Assembly (NCBI GenBank): GCA_030411725.1
Contig: MU839827.1
Span: 2,356,001-2,420,000, forward strand
Direction of reading: 5' to 3'
Length of the DNA stretch: 64,000 nt
Origin: Echria macrotheca
Taxonomy: Eukaryota; Ascomycota; Sordariomycetes; Sordariales; Schizotheciaceae
Numbering within the stretch: the stretch's first letter is position 1; every line of letters begins with the position of its first letter. Below the pieces are notes generated by a model that saw only the letters and a list, made by a program, of their open reading frames with translations, did no database searches and was not told the DNA's origin. Both the position numbers and the translations under genes were made by a program. Of the stretch, positions 45,857-57,366 are shown piece by piece.

Positions 45857-48802
45857 ATGCCAGGTACGTGCCTGTTTCTATTTCTTGCAGACAGGAGCCT
45901 TCTCCGCCGCCACACACGCCCGCCTCGATAGAGTTTCGCGTCCGCCCCTCGCTGGCTCGCCTCCTCCACCACGGTCGAGCCGACCTTTGATCCGCCGTTA
46001 CACCTTGTCATTGCCACGGACCAGACAGCCCGAATTTCCCCCGACTCTCTGGCTCCTTCCGCAACCAGGGATCTGGGAAGCGACTGTGTGGTCCATACCC
46101 CTCGTGTTTGCCGCCTTTTCGGCCACGCACCGCGGGCATCTGAACACCCCCCACCAGGTCGACGGTAGACGGCCGCTGTTGAGTCCTCCTCCCACTCCAG
46201 GCGCTGCAACACGCAGTGTCTTCCAGAGGCACGGCAGCATCATGTTGGCATCGGCATACGCTCATTTCGACCTGTCGCGAGTTTACTATCCGCCTCGTCA
46301 TGGTCCGCCTCCTCTGCATCCGCTTTCCTTTCAGTCCCGGGACCAAACGCCTGTTTCAAGACTCTCGCTGACCCCATGTTTAGCCAACCGTGAAGATCCC
46401 TGGATCAGCAGCCAGGTTATGTACGTGGCCCATCCCATATCCCGGCCCATGGACACGGTCAATTGCTAACCTCGCAGCTAGAGACTACAATCTATCCGAT
46501 CTTGATGGTTGCGCCATCGCCGTCGATGCTTCGTACTACCTTCAGCAGATCATCGATGCCCCTCCCTGCGAGCCTCTGGTTACAGCCCTGGGTGGTCTGA
46601 CGGGTATCGAGGCGCGCTTGGAAGACGAGCTCGAAAACTGGACCCGCCATCGTATCACGCCTTTCTTCATTTTCGACGGACAGCCCGTCACCGGTCAAGA
46701 TGAGGTCACGTCGGCGAGACTCAAGAGCGAAATCGAAAGGGGAGACCAGGCGTGGCACACATACTTCAATAACAAGGCGATCGAAGCGGTCGAGCAGTTT
46801 GGCCAGATTAAGAGTATGCAGACATTGGTTAGAAGACTTTCAGACCTTGGAAGCTAACGCTTGAGACAGGCTATCGGCCTCAACATCTCTATCGCCTGCT
46901 CCAATCCCTGCTCAGAAAGCAGGGTCTCCACTTCCTAGTTGTGCCCTCCAGTGCCGCAGCCCAGGTATGTTCATGTTGGTGCCGTGTGTGTCGTCCACGC
47001 TGACTGCTGGTAGCTTGCATATTTCGACATGATCGACAGCGCCCAGTGCGCCGGCATTATGGGGCCACTGGAGCTGATGCTGTACCCGATCAATGACTGC
47101 GTCATCCGCTCCATCAACTGGGAATCTTCTAAAGTCTGGGCCATCTCCAAGAAGCACGTTCTCAAGGCGTTGAATGCCACGGAATACCTCTTCATCGATG
47201 CGCTTCTCATGACGGGAACCTCGTTCCTACCCGCCTTTCCCCCGCTTGAGGATGAAAATGCCGTCAAAATCCAGCCCTACAGCGTGTCTGACGCTGTAAA
47301 TATGCTCCGAGCTCATGAGAAAAGTGTCACGCTGGCCTGCACGACGTTCGGCGACATCTTGAAAGCACGCGATCCTAATTGGTTGGAAAAGTATCGCAGG
47401 GCACGAATGTCTGTCGACCATTTTATATACATCGCTGAGAGCGGCGAGGTCAAGGTTCACAACTCTGATACTCTCACGATGGATTGCCACGAATATCTTG
47501 GCTATCAGCTCCCATCAGAGCTCTACCACTATCTCAATACGGGACTGATCGGTCCGCGTGTCTTGGGCTGGATCACGCATGGCCAGCTCTTCGTTCTGCC
47601 CACTCTTGACGGAGTAGCCAGCGAGGAGTACAAGAATCTCGTCGAGAACGGATCCGCGAGGATCAAGGAGGCGGCCCTGAGCGTCATGACTCAGCGACTC
47701 AATCGTGGAATTTCTCACAAGAACATTATAATGAAGGTTTGGTACAACAGTGCCTTCAGCTCCAAGGTATGGGACGGCCACGAGCCCAAGTTCGACTTCG
47801 CTACCCAGGTTGCGAGCTGGAGCGTTCAGGAACCCGACGTCAAGTCCAAGATTCCGAACTTCGCCCATGGGTCGATCCTCTCAGAAGTGGCCGCGTTGGA
47901 GCAGCCAGGCTTTGCTGCGCTCACACTCGTCGCTGATAAGAACCCGAGAGAGAAGCCGAAGCCTATCGAGTCCACCGGTCTGATTCAGTCCATCTGTCTC
48001 TGGAGATTTCTCCACATCCGCGGCTATATCGACGACAAGCATGAGCTCACACGCTGGGGCAAGGCGCTGCTGACGGCGTTGTCCTCGATACAGTCGACGG
48101 CGGAGAAGTACCCTCAAACCCCCACGAATCTATACGAACAGGTTCTTGTCGCGTTCGAGCTGCTGCGCCTGGGTCTTCTGAATACGAAGAATAAACACGA
48201 AGAGCTTAAGGGGCTTCCGATCTACAACAGCGTTGAAGACCAGACGTCCCTCCTTCTAGTCAGCCGCTGTGCGACTTTATTGAAGCTTCGACACCGGGAT
48301 AACGGCTACACCGGCCCGCTGAACAAGAACCTTCTCGCATACCGCTCCTTGATTTGTGAAGTTCGTGCGGCGGATCGCGACCTCGTTGAGGCGATTGTGG
48401 GCTCCATGTTCATGTCCGCACAAGCAAAGCGCGACCGAGATGACTGCTGGGAGCTGAGCAATGGGTATGTTCCGTCCCCTATGCCTTTGTATTTCCTGTC
48501 CGCTAACATGATGTGTTAGGCTTCCCTTTCTGAGTGAACCGGACGCGTCTTTTGGCATTGCGGTCAAGACATACTTTGATGAGGTTGGCCCTAAGGATAC
48601 GCCCGAGATGAAGGAAAAAAAGAAGGGTGACTTTACTGAGAGAAGTATGCCGTATGCGACAGCCTTCTCGGAGGATCTCGACATTGCCTGCCGCTTCTTT
48701 GACGCCTTGTACGCGGGCGTGAAGACGCTGGACAAGGAGATTTCAGCGGATGATCAAAAGGCGTGGAAGAGTGCCGCTGCGTATCTGGACAACAGAAGAT
48801 GA
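45857..48802 (+). CDS. MKT1: MKT1-like post-transcriptional regulator (XPG-nuclease fold)
   Basis: Secure exons: 46384-46420, 46482-46813, 46870-46964, 47014-48464 and 48520-48802. The proposed first exon is only 7 nt (45857-45863, ATGCCAG followed by GTACGT), spliced over 520 nt to give MPANREDPWISSQV (734 residues in total). The alternative is an unspliced in-frame ATG at 46243. The N-domain shows DLDGCAIAVDASYYLQQ, ALGGLTGIEARLE and PFFIFDGQPVTGQDEV, the XPG-N-like part. GYRPQHLYRLLQSLLRKQG and AYFDMIDSAQCAGIMGPLEL form the XPG-I-like part. The long C-terminal Mkt1 domain follows (LPFLSEPDASFGIAVKTYFD). The XPG fold appears degenerate for catalysis, as in yeast Mkt1. Mkt1 works with Pbp1 on mRNA stability and translation in the cytoplasm. 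Family call firm; first exon tentative. Confidence 0.9.
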
Positions 48803-49635
48803 AGAGTTGTTAGGCTTTGCTATGACTTGGCATCGACCGGCATGGTGTGTGGTGGCCCGGAGAAAGAGCCGACCGGATCAGCCAGAAGTAGCATCAAAGA
48901 GATTGCTATCCTGGTGTAGGTATTATCCCGAGCTTGGGTCGAGCTGCGTAGCTAGTCATTAGACAACGCGGGGGCTCCACTAGGACGATTCAAATGAGAC
49001 GATATGAGTTAATTGTGTGAACCCATGCGTGAACCTGAAGTCGCCCTAAGCTTACTGGTCTGCAAAGGACTATTCCAGTATTTACACTCGACTCTATGCC
49101 CGTGGTCTCCTATGTCACCTCCGTGTCCCTTATCATTGCTGTCTTCTGCCAGTTATATAAACCTGACCGGGGCCACTGAGTCGACGGAGAGGCCATTGGT
49201 ATGTATGCAACAAGTCCCGGAAAGAAAAAAAGAAAACGGTATTTTGATGTCTCAAGACTTGAATACATTACATTCATCTTCCCCCCAAAAAGGACCCATT
49301 CATGAAAAAAAGGGAAGAATGTTGCGGGGGTATCATATGTCCGGACGTATGCCCAACGTCCAGTATGTCCTACGTCCTATGTCCTATGTCCTATGTTCCG
49401 TCTTTCTTTCATATACCCATTGATTGATTCCATTGCGCCGTTTCCCGCACACACGGTTCCGCTCCCGCTCCCAAACCCTTTCCCAACCAGAACATCTAAA
49501 GAAAAAGATGCTTCGCTTGTCCACACTCTTTGCCCATTGCCCTGTCCCGTTCCCTGGACCCCAAGTTATGCAGACCAGACCAACCCTACTTCCACTTGTT
49601 AGAAAGTGTAGGGAGTTAATCAATTGTTTTTTTCT
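48803..49635. other. Convergent spacer between MKT1 and the RFTS-domain gene
   Basis: This 833 bp spacer contains five tandem TATGTCC-type heptamers (49364-49398). No gene was seen. Confidence 0.55.
49364..49398. repeat. Heptamer minisatellite (TATGTCC)x5
   Basis: Five consecutive 7-base units (tatgtcc, tacgtcc, tatgtcc, tatgtcc, tatgttc). A diverged copy (catatgtccggacgtatg) lies about 25 bases upstream. Confidence 0.85.
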
Positions 49636-51984
49636 TCAAAAAAGTAACCGCCGCTTAATCGGCGCCGGAAGGGGCTGATCATTCAGCTGGCCGTTCTTCT
49701 TTTCGATGGCGCGCTTGCCTGCTGCTTGGATCTTTTCCAGCAAATGACTGGTACTCAATAAAATTAGCCAACTGTTTATATAACCAGGGGTAGGAAAGGA
49801 AAGGAAAGGAAAGGGAAAGTGGAGAGAGAATACGTACTCGATAGGCAAATGCCCACGGCTCCGACTCTCCTCCACAGCGAGCTTGAGCCTATCAGCCCTG
49901 TCCTCGTGCTGGGCAAAGTGCTCCTGGATCAGCCGCTGGCCCTCGCGCCCGTCAGCCTCGCGCACGACGTAGTTGCAGCCCTCCTCCTCGCACGCCCACG
50001 TCCCATTCGGACCAGCAGGCGACATTGTCGGGATCCGCTCGGCGCGGACGACGACGCGCACTGAGCCTGGCGGGGGCGGGTCGGGGAAGACGACGTCTGC
50101 GCTCTCCTCGTCCGTATCGAGGGCGCTCTCCTCGTCGCTCTGCTCGCTTGTCTCCATACCATGGTCCTCCAGCTCCTCGCTCGGCACATGGGACATTTTG
50201 GCCGACTTTCGGCCCCGGCGGCCGCTCACGTCTGACGCACTGTCGAGGTCCAGCTCGGACGCGAGACGCTTCTTCGAGACCCGCGGACGCAGACCGGCAT
50301 TCTTACCCGCCCCGCGACCGCGACCAACGGCTACTAGCCGTGCAGCGTCATCTTCCGAGTCCTCGCCCAGCCGGGACTTGGATGTCGAGGCGCGGCTCGG
50401 AAAAAACTCGTTTGTAATCCTGGCTGGTTGCGTCTGGCGGGGTGCTGATTTCAAACGTCGGACCAGTTGGAGGTGTTCCAATTGTTGTCTCGTCGTATGC
50501 TCCAGGACAAGAGGACCGCTCGAGGCTTCGAGCAGCCATGCATGATAGGGCGTGCCTTTCCACTCTGAGCGAAGACGAGGGAGCAGCTCTTTCGAGAAGA
50601 ATGCCATGACCTCAGGTGGCGCATTGTAATTGCTGATTCGGCATTTCAGGTACACCTGGGTGTGTATAGTCTTGGGCTTGACTTTCATGGGGTTCTTTTC
50701 ACTGGCGATCTCGTCCAGAACACCCAGCAATACATCTACCGTCGACTGATCCGTTGAAGTCGATGGCACAAACGGTGCTGGATTTTGGGCCGCGAGGTAA
50801 TGCTGCGGTATCGGTACCGGGCTCTCGACGATCCCATCGCCCCTGCTCTTCCTAATAGGAAGATTGGCGAGGCTATGGGAGCTCGAACTAGCTGTGCTGA
50901 CATTTTGGGTCGCCTTTGGCTTACGGCCCCTCCTTGATCTAGACGGCTCAGATGGGGCCTCGCTGTCGGACTCGCTATCATCCTCGAACACTCCTCCAGC
51001 ACGACGAGCTTTGTGCAGTGGCGGAGGAGCCGCTCTGGGGAATGAATTCCTAGGCAGCATCTGCACAATACCAGAACGTCAGTACAGCGTCTCGGTGGAT
51101 ATATGGTATGTCATAGCTTACCGCGACTCGTTTGTGAAGCCAATCGGAGAAGGGAGTGTCCTTCCAGTCAAACTCTTCCGTCTTCATTAGCTGGCGGACA
51201 AGGAAAAAGGCCCACTTGACATAGCGAGCCTCCGTTTCTGCCTCTGTAACACCGTCTCCGGCGGCCGCGGCGTACTAGGCAGGATGAGCACATGGACAAG
51301 ACGTGAGATTCTAGGACTAACCGCAAAGAAAACATCGCGTTCAGTCGGCGGTGTCGGGGGAGACGGCACCGGTGATGACTTTGATTTCTTCTTTAGTTTT
51401 GCCTGGTACTTGTTGCACTCTATTCGGTAGCTCTCGTGGAGTATCAAGGCTTCATAGTAGATCGTGATGGCCTCGCAAATCTCCAGGTACATGGCCTCGT
51501 ATAGAGGGGACGGTCGGATTTCGTACCAGCCCGCTTGGCCACTGACCCAGAGACATGGTATGATGTCTTTGTAGCCATCTCCGGGCTTATTGTATCCGAT
51601 CGCATATTCATTGGATATGGGAATCTCGATATCAATCGGCTCTCTGCTGGCTGGCCTGAGGACTATTCGTAGTTAGAAAATAGTACGAAGTTCAAGAAGA
51701 ATATCTTGTAACTTACGGCAGGCCGTAATATCCTCGGCTCTGCCATCCTCATCACTGACGTTGACCTCGAGCCTGCCGCGAACGACCATGGGCCCGACCT
51801 CTTTCCTGTCGACAAACAACGGGTTGCCGATGGTCACCCCGTCCTTCTCATAAATAACGGCATCTGTAAGGACAAACTCCGGCTTATCATCGCCATCTGG
51901 AGCGACTCTGAGAACATCGGTCTCTTTCGCGCGAGAGAGGGCTGTCGTCGCCGCCGCGCTCAGCGATTTCCGGGGTCGGCCCAT
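49636..51984 (-). CDS. RFTS-domain and zinc-finger chromatin protein, Raf2/DIM-7-like
   Basis: There are five exons: 51984-51717, 51650-51322, 51274-51122, 51060-49838 and 49747-49636 (694 residues). The N-terminus MGRPRKS is AT-hook-like. Residues of about 36-190 match the replication-foci-targeting (RFTS/DNMT1-RFD) fold: PEFVLTDAVIYEKDG, VRGRLEVNVSDED, IPISNEYAIGY, CLWVSGQAGWYEIRPS and LYEAMYLEICEAITIYYEA. A disordered Ser/Arg/Lys region follows. A C-x4-C-x18-H-x3-H zinc finger is at about C607, C612, H631 and H635 (WACEEEGCNYVV). The end is a short coiled tail. RFTS without a methyltransferase domain is known in fission yeast Raf2 of the CLRC heterochromatin complex and its Neurospora counterpart DIM-7. 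I propose that role by architecture. The acceptors of exon 2 (ggccag) and exon 5 (gag or cag) are the least certain junctions. Confidence 0.83.
49793..49819. repeat. (GGAAA)n tract inside last intron of RFTS gene
   Basis: Tandem ggaaa units on the plus strand. In the transcript this is a (TTTCC)n polypyrimidine tract between the donor at 49837 and the last exon. Confidence 0.8.
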
Positions 51985-52455
51985 CTTAGCGAGCTGCAAC
52001 GGAGGAGCCGAAGGGTGATCGGGGCGGAAAAGGTAGAGTTAGCTTCGTCCGAATTGAGCTGCCATAGGTTCCAAGGCGGGCCGCGGCAGGCTAGACGTTG
52101 GTTGCGCAGGACTACAGGAGAGTGTTTGGATGGTGGTGCTAACGCGTAAAGTGGGTGTGGGGCACGCGATCTTTGGCAGCGCAACGCGTGCAGCAGTCGC
52201 GAGGCGGGGCATGGATTCTACCATTTCCTGCGAGGGCGGCAGGCACTAAGATAAACTTTTAGCGGAGACACCCCGACAGCAGCAGTAAATCAACAAAAAT
52301 TTAGGTCCAGAGTTCACCATCGCAACTCATCTCCCAGACCTTGCGATTGGCACCAATTTTTTCAATTGTCAACTCGCAGCGGTTTGCGATTGGCGCCGAT
52401 CCTTTGGCGGGTTTTGCTCCTGCTACTTCCTTCCCGGCGCCGTGAGACACGACCG
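51985..52455. promoter_or_regulatory. Bidirectional promoter of RFTS gene and PUS4
   Basis: About 470 bp separate the divergent start codons. No specific factor site is claimed. Confidence 0.45.
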
Positions 52456-53972
52456 ATGCGATTTGCCAAAGCGTTCAAGATGGCGACAGGACCAGTCCTC
52501 GATGGCGTCTTCGGTACGGAACACTCTCCCCCTTCACACACACTCCCATCTAACGTGGCTCAACAGGCATCAACAAGCCAATGGGCATGAGCTCTGCCCA
52601 AGTGATCCGCGACTGCCAGAGCGTCTTCAACCCCTCGTCGCTCTTCGCGACGATGCTCCAGGAGGAGAAGGCCCTTCGCGACCGCGAGTCCAAATACCAG
52701 CACCAACGGCGCAAGTCGGTAAAGAAACAGTTACAGGTCAAGATGGGACACGGCGGTACTCTGGATCCACTGGCGACCGGCGTCCTTATTCTGGGCGTGG
52801 GGAAAGGCACCAAGACGCTTCAGAATTTCCTGATGTGTACCAAGACCTACGAAGCCGTCGTTCTCTTCGGCGCCAGCACCGACTCGTACGACCGCGTCGG
52901 CCGCCTAGTCAAGAAGGGGCAGTACGATGAGGTCACGAGACCGGCGGTCGAGGAGGCTCTCAAGGGGTTCCGCGGAAAGTTCAAGCAGGTGCCTCCTTTA
53001 TATTCGGCGCTGAAGATGGAGGGGAAACCGCTCTACGAGTATGCAAGAGAGGGAAAGCCTATCCCGAGAGAAATCGACATGCGAGACGTCGAGGTCACCG
53101 AGCTGGAGATTGTCGAGTGGTACGAGCCGGGGACGCACAACCACCGCTGGCCGACCGAGGAAGCCGGACAGGCCGAGAAGAACCTGGTAGACTCGGTATG
53201 GCGTGTCGCCAGGCGTCAGACTACCGACCAGACCGAGCCCGAGAAGTTGACACCAGAGCAAGAGGCCGAGGAGACGAGAGCGCTCGCCGAGTACCAGAGT
53301 TCGAAGCGTGCCGCCGAGGAGCGCGTCGACGGCCTGGTCCGAGAGGGGGAGCCTCCCTCGAAGCGCAAGAAGGTCAGACGGGAACCGAAACAACAGGATC
53401 CGCCCATGATGTCAGGAGCACTCGGCACTTTTCCGCCCGCAGGCCGGGGCTCGAACCTGGTACCGCCCCCGCCGTCAGCGGACACGCCGCCGCCCTGGGA
53501 AGGAAAGGGGCCGCCGGCCGTGAAGATCCGCATGACGGTGACCTCGGGCTTCTACGTCCGCAGTCTCTGCCACGACCTGGGAGAAAAGCTGGGGTCCGGC
53601 GCCCTGATGGCGGAGCTCGTGCGCACTCGGCAGGGCGAGTTCGCGCTCGGACAGGAGAACTGTCTAGAGTACGACGATATTCTGAAAGGAGAGGAAGTCT
53701 GGTCGCCCAAGGTCCAGCGGGCGCTTTCTCTGTGGCAGGAGGCGCAAGCTCGTCCTGGCGCGTCTTCCAGCGGCAATGGCCTTGCTGCCGTGAACCAGCA
53801 GGCAGCCCCGGCACAGGAGGAGGAGAAGACAGCCGGTGACAAAAAACCGCAGGAGAGCGTTGAGAAGGTTGAGGCGGCGGAACAAATCACTGGTGCGCAG
53901 GAGGAGGCGAGTAAGGAGACACCAGGGGAGAAGAGCATTGGTGAGGCTCAGGCACAGACTGTCACGGCTTAG
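52456..53972 (+). CDS. PUS4: tRNA pseudouridine-55 synthase PUS4 (TruB family)
   Basis: There are two exons, 52456-52513 and 52567-53972 (487 residues; 479 if the second in-frame ATG at 52480 is used). The join gives ATGPVLDGVFGINKPMGMSS, the conserved TruB start. The catalytic block is GHGGTLDPLATGVLILGVG, with the nucleophilic Asp at residue 78 counted from the second Met. Then come TKTYEAVVLFGASTDSYD, KQVPPLYSALKMEGKPLYEY (the TruB motif with conserved YSA and K) and the C-terminal SGFYVRSLCHDLGEKLGSGA. An acidic/basic insertion rich in Glu, Arg and Lys lies in the middle, and a 90-residue disordered Glu/Ala/Gln tail at the end. Pus4 makes the near-universal pseudouridine 55 in the T-loop of cytosolic and mitochondrial tRNAs. 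The short MRFAKAFK extension from the first ATG could be a weak targeting signal. Confidence 0.95.
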
Positions 53973-54739
53973 TTCTAGATACCGGTGACACTGTCCCGTA
54001 GAACTAGATCAAGTTGATGACTTGATCCAGTTTCGTGGCTTGGAGGCATCACTCAGCAGGGTTGATAGTATTCACAAAGAATGATCAGCGCTGCCTTTGT
54101 CGTCTCTTCATGCTATGGTATCGTCTGTTGATGCCTGGAGTGATATATACTCACGAGCAGACCAGGAAGAACAGATCAACACTCTTGGGAGAGTCCACCA
54201 GAATGATACCTTACTAAAGCTCAAAATGTGCCGTGACTTCAGCAGAATGCAACCAGTCCAATTAATTAACCTCTTCAGCACCATGACGATTGATGAAAGT
54301 GCAACCGTAACCCAGCGCCATCTATACACAGATACCGTATACGCCAATTCCAAATGCCCACAAGATCCCACTTATGCTCTCCGAATTCCAACACCAAAGC
54401 CCATTATTTTCGCTCCCATGCCAAGGGCACATGTATAGCCAGCCCCCTCCGTTCGTCCGTCGTCATGATATTCGTAACCGGTCCCGGGCCAATCCCTATC
54501 CCGTGCTTTTGTTGCCTGCCTGCCTCCTTTTCCAGCCCATCCAAATCCATTACGCAAGATCGCATGTATCGCGCGGTATCCGGCCATCTTTCCCTTCTAT
54601 AACATCCCATATCCCCCAGATGACACCTCGCATAGCACCCACGCTTTCATACCCAGCCAGAACCAACCAGTGCCTCCTTTCATCCGTCGTGATCTTGCTC
54701 ACACATTGCCCGCGCCATAAACTCCTCGCTGCTGCAAAT
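53973..54739. other. Convergent spacer between PUS4 and the SEC2-like gene
   Basis: 767 bp with no recognised gene. Confidence 0.55.
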
Positions 54740-55678
54740 TTAAACCGACCCCCCTCCGCCCTCAACAGCCGCAGCCGTACTTATCTCCCTCTCTCCCAGC
54801 AAAGAATGACCATCCTGCCCAAGCAGGGCCCTCACCCGCTCAATCCTCTCCATCGCACTCTCCAGCCGTTCCAACCTCCTCTTCTTATCCCGATCGCGCT
54901 TCTCCAGCATCTCCACCCGCTGCTCAAGCTGCGCCCTTGCCCGCCTCTCCGACGCAACCATCTCGTTCGCCTGTTCAAACAGCGACACACTCAGCTCCTC
55001 GACCTCGCGGCTCGTGGCGCTCAGCCGGCCCTCGGCTTCGATGCGCAGCGTCTGTTCGCGCGTGAGCGCTTCGAGGAGGTCTTGCTCATTTTGTCCTGCT
55101 GGTGGGGTCGTTGCCGGGCTAAAGGGTGACGGAGACAGCAGGTTCGTAGTGCTATTATCCGGACTGTGGTTTGGGGGGATCGCGAGCGGATGTGCCGGCC
55201 TCGCGGAGGGTTGTGGTTTGAGATTCGGCGTAGACTTGCGCGGCGACAAGAGCGCCGAGAGCCGCGAGGCTGCGCCGCCCGAGAGGAACGAGGAGCGCGC
55301 GGGCGAGGCCGAGGAGACGCTGCTTCCGCCGGAAGGGCCGGGCGTTGACACGGTCGGGGCGGTGTATGATGATGATGTCGTCGAGGCGGCCGTGGGGGAT
55401 TGTTGCTGGGATGAGCGCCGGGAAGCGTCGAGTTCGGCGCGGAGTTTGGCGACTTCGTCCTCGTAGTCGGCCCAGCGGTCGACGGCCGCCGAGGCTTTTT
55501 CGTTGAGCAGCCGGACCTGGGCTTGCAGGTCGGCGATTTGTTGCTGGGCGTCGAGTAGGGCGGCTTGCGTGTCGTCGGCGAGCGGTGGGAGGCCGATGTC
55601 GAAACCGCATTGTGGACAGCAGTGTGTTGCGGAGAGGGTGAGGTTGGTTGCGACCATCATGGTCGTTGTCGTCGCCAT
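54740..55678 (-). CDS. SEC2-like Rab guanine nucleotide exchange factor
   Basis: This is a single exon of 312 residues. The ATG at 55678 (GCCATTTCC on the plus strand) is chosen; the frame is open further upstream but without comparable context. Residues 19-25 hold a Cys cluster, HCCPQCG. A first coiled coil runs from 37 to 88. A Ser/Pro/Thr-rich linker covers 89-195. A second coiled coil runs from about 200 to 285 and contains EVEELSVSLFEQANEMV, which matches the signature of the Sec2/Rabin8 GEF coiled coil. Sec2 activates the Rab Sec4 on secretory vesicles for polarised exocytosis. The protein is far shorter than yeast Sec2 and the linker separates two coils, so it is better called a Sec2-domain protein. 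The exact Rab partner is unknown. Confidence 0.8.
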   Translation of the reverse strand: MATTTTMMVATNLTLSATHCCPQCGFDIGLPPLADDTQAALLDAQQQIADLQAQVRLLNEKASAAVDRWADYEDEVAKLRAELDASRRSSQQQSPTAASTTSSSYTAPTVSTPGPSGGSSVSSASPARSSFLSGGAASRLSALLSPRKSTPNLKPQPSARPAHPLAIPPNHSPDNSTTNLLSPSPFSPATTPPAGQNEQDLLEALTREQTLRIEAEGRLSATSREVEELSVSLFEQANEMVASERRARAQLEQRVEMLEKRDRDKKRRLERLESAMERIERVRALLGQDGHSLLGEREISTAAAVEGGGGSV

Positions 55679-56675
55679 TTCCCTCGAAAAACTACGTCCT
55701 TGGATTATAAAGGAGTAGTTGTGGAGGGGGAGACAACCATCGGTCGGTCGGGCGGAGACGAGACGTTCGTCTTTCCGAGGATTGGGTTTCTCGTACGTGG
55801 TGTGATGATGTCGGTCGGTGGTCGAAAAGGCGGCCAACGTGCGTTGTTCAGTCTTTGAGGCGGCGCTTCGAGAGAGCCCTGCGGAGGCTCCGAGGGCTGG
55901 CAATGTGCGGGGCTGACCTTGTCTTGGCGGCGACATTCGATTCGGTGACTTTTGGGCAATGCACATTGCGCAGCCCCCCACGATCGGCACAAGTGACCGA
56001 GAAAACGATTGAAGGAATTTGGAGCCGGCTTCCGTCAGAGGAACATGTTCGACAGGTACCCCGCTAGTGTCCGACAGGCACAAAACTCAGGGGCGTGTTC
56101 GGCGCCAGGAACAACTTCTGCAGGTACCGTCGTATCCACCGCTCGATCTGGAGATCTCCCTGCCGCGGTTTCCATGAACCCGTAAAGTCGGACAATTTAT
56201 CATGCATAGGGCCCTCACGTAGTCATTCCGCATTGAATTCCAGGTTTGCTTGGATCATCATTCGTTTGGCTGTGGTCTCCAACCGGAAATCTTTTCGCCT
56301 CGTCGACAAATCGCATGGCTGTCTCTACGTCACATCTCATGATTCTGCTTCTACCGCCAACGCCCAAACTTGATGGACCAACATTCACGGGCTTGAGACC
56401 GTCCCTGGCCACTGCGCAGTCCATCTCAATCCTTATCGAAAAGTTCCATGGAGGACGTTCCAGTGAGCTCTCGGTAATAACGGTTTCGGCTTTGTCAACA
56501 AGTTCCGGCCCAAGTTGCCCTGACATCAGACCGAAGTCGGTTGCCGTGAGATACCGCCAGGAATGTTGCTGAGTTTGCCTGTGTCGTAAAATACCATACT
56601 GTTGGCTCGCAAACGAATGGTCCAGAGGTCCAATCGAGAACTTGAAGTCCTGTGAAGATAGTCTCTCACAGATTG
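55679..56675. other. Intergenic region upstream of SEC2-like gene
   Basis: 997 bp between the SEC2-like start and the CSL4 stop codon. No coding motif was recognised. Confidence 0.5.
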
Positions 56676-57366
56676 TTATGGCTTCGCAACTTTCCTGGGC
56701 TCGCTCATTCCCGTCTCGGCGTCGCGGTATTCCTTCCAGCTGACAGGATACATCGTATTCCCGGCCTCACTCGTCGCCATGATAACGCCCAGTTCATTCT
56801 TCGCCGTCTGTAAATAATAACTCGCCTGGTCGCCGAGGGATATCTGCGGCCAATATGTCAGCATACCGATTGTGTTGCCATTGTAGTCAGGAAAGAAGAC
56901 CTACCACCTCAGCCCGCACGATATCACCCGGCCGAAAGCTCTCGTATATTTTGACCTTGTCCTTCTCGGTAGCGCGCACATCCTGCGCACGAATCACGCC
57001 GCGCCACTCAGCCTCCAGCACCGAGTCGCCGCAGATGAGGATCGTGACAACGGCCTGGCGGGGGGTGATGCTAGTGACGCGGCAGAGGACGACATTGCCG
57101 ACCTCGGGCAGGACCTCGCGCTTGTCGGAGACTCCAGAGGGCGATACCGATACGAAAGGAGGCGCGGTCGGCTGTGGGGGGACGATGATGTTGAGACGCT
57201 TCGGGGGGCCTGGTGGTTTCGCTGGTTGCGTCACCTGGACGACGCCCAAGAGGGACGAGTAGACGTTCGACTCGTAGACATGAGTGCCCGGTCCGGCTTG
57301 GTATTTCGATGTCGGTCCTATGAATTGCCCTGGGACGGCTATTGACGGCGCTGTCTTGGTCGCCAT
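56676..57366 (-). CDS. CSL4: Exosome complex cap subunit CSL4
   Basis: There are two exons, 57366-56905 and 56843-56676 (209 residues), joined in phase 0. The N-terminal domain starts with AVPGQFIGPTSKYQAGPGTH and the short strand NVYSSLLGVVQV. The S1 RNA-binding domain runs from about residue 90 (LPEVGNVVLCRVTSITPRQA, then WRGVIRAQDVRATEKDKVKI and FRPGDIVRAEVISLGDQASY). The end, LQTAKNELGVIMATSEAGN followed by MYPVSWKEY, is the C-terminal zinc-ribbon-like segment of the family without the usual Cys pairs. Csl4 is a cap protein of the RNA exosome in nucleus and cytoplasm, linking the core to cofactors. Confidence 0.94.

Noticed and set aside
45598..46212. 204-codon minus-strand frame upstream of MKT1
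   Set aside because: It lies opposite the MKT1 leader, has no motif and biased composition.
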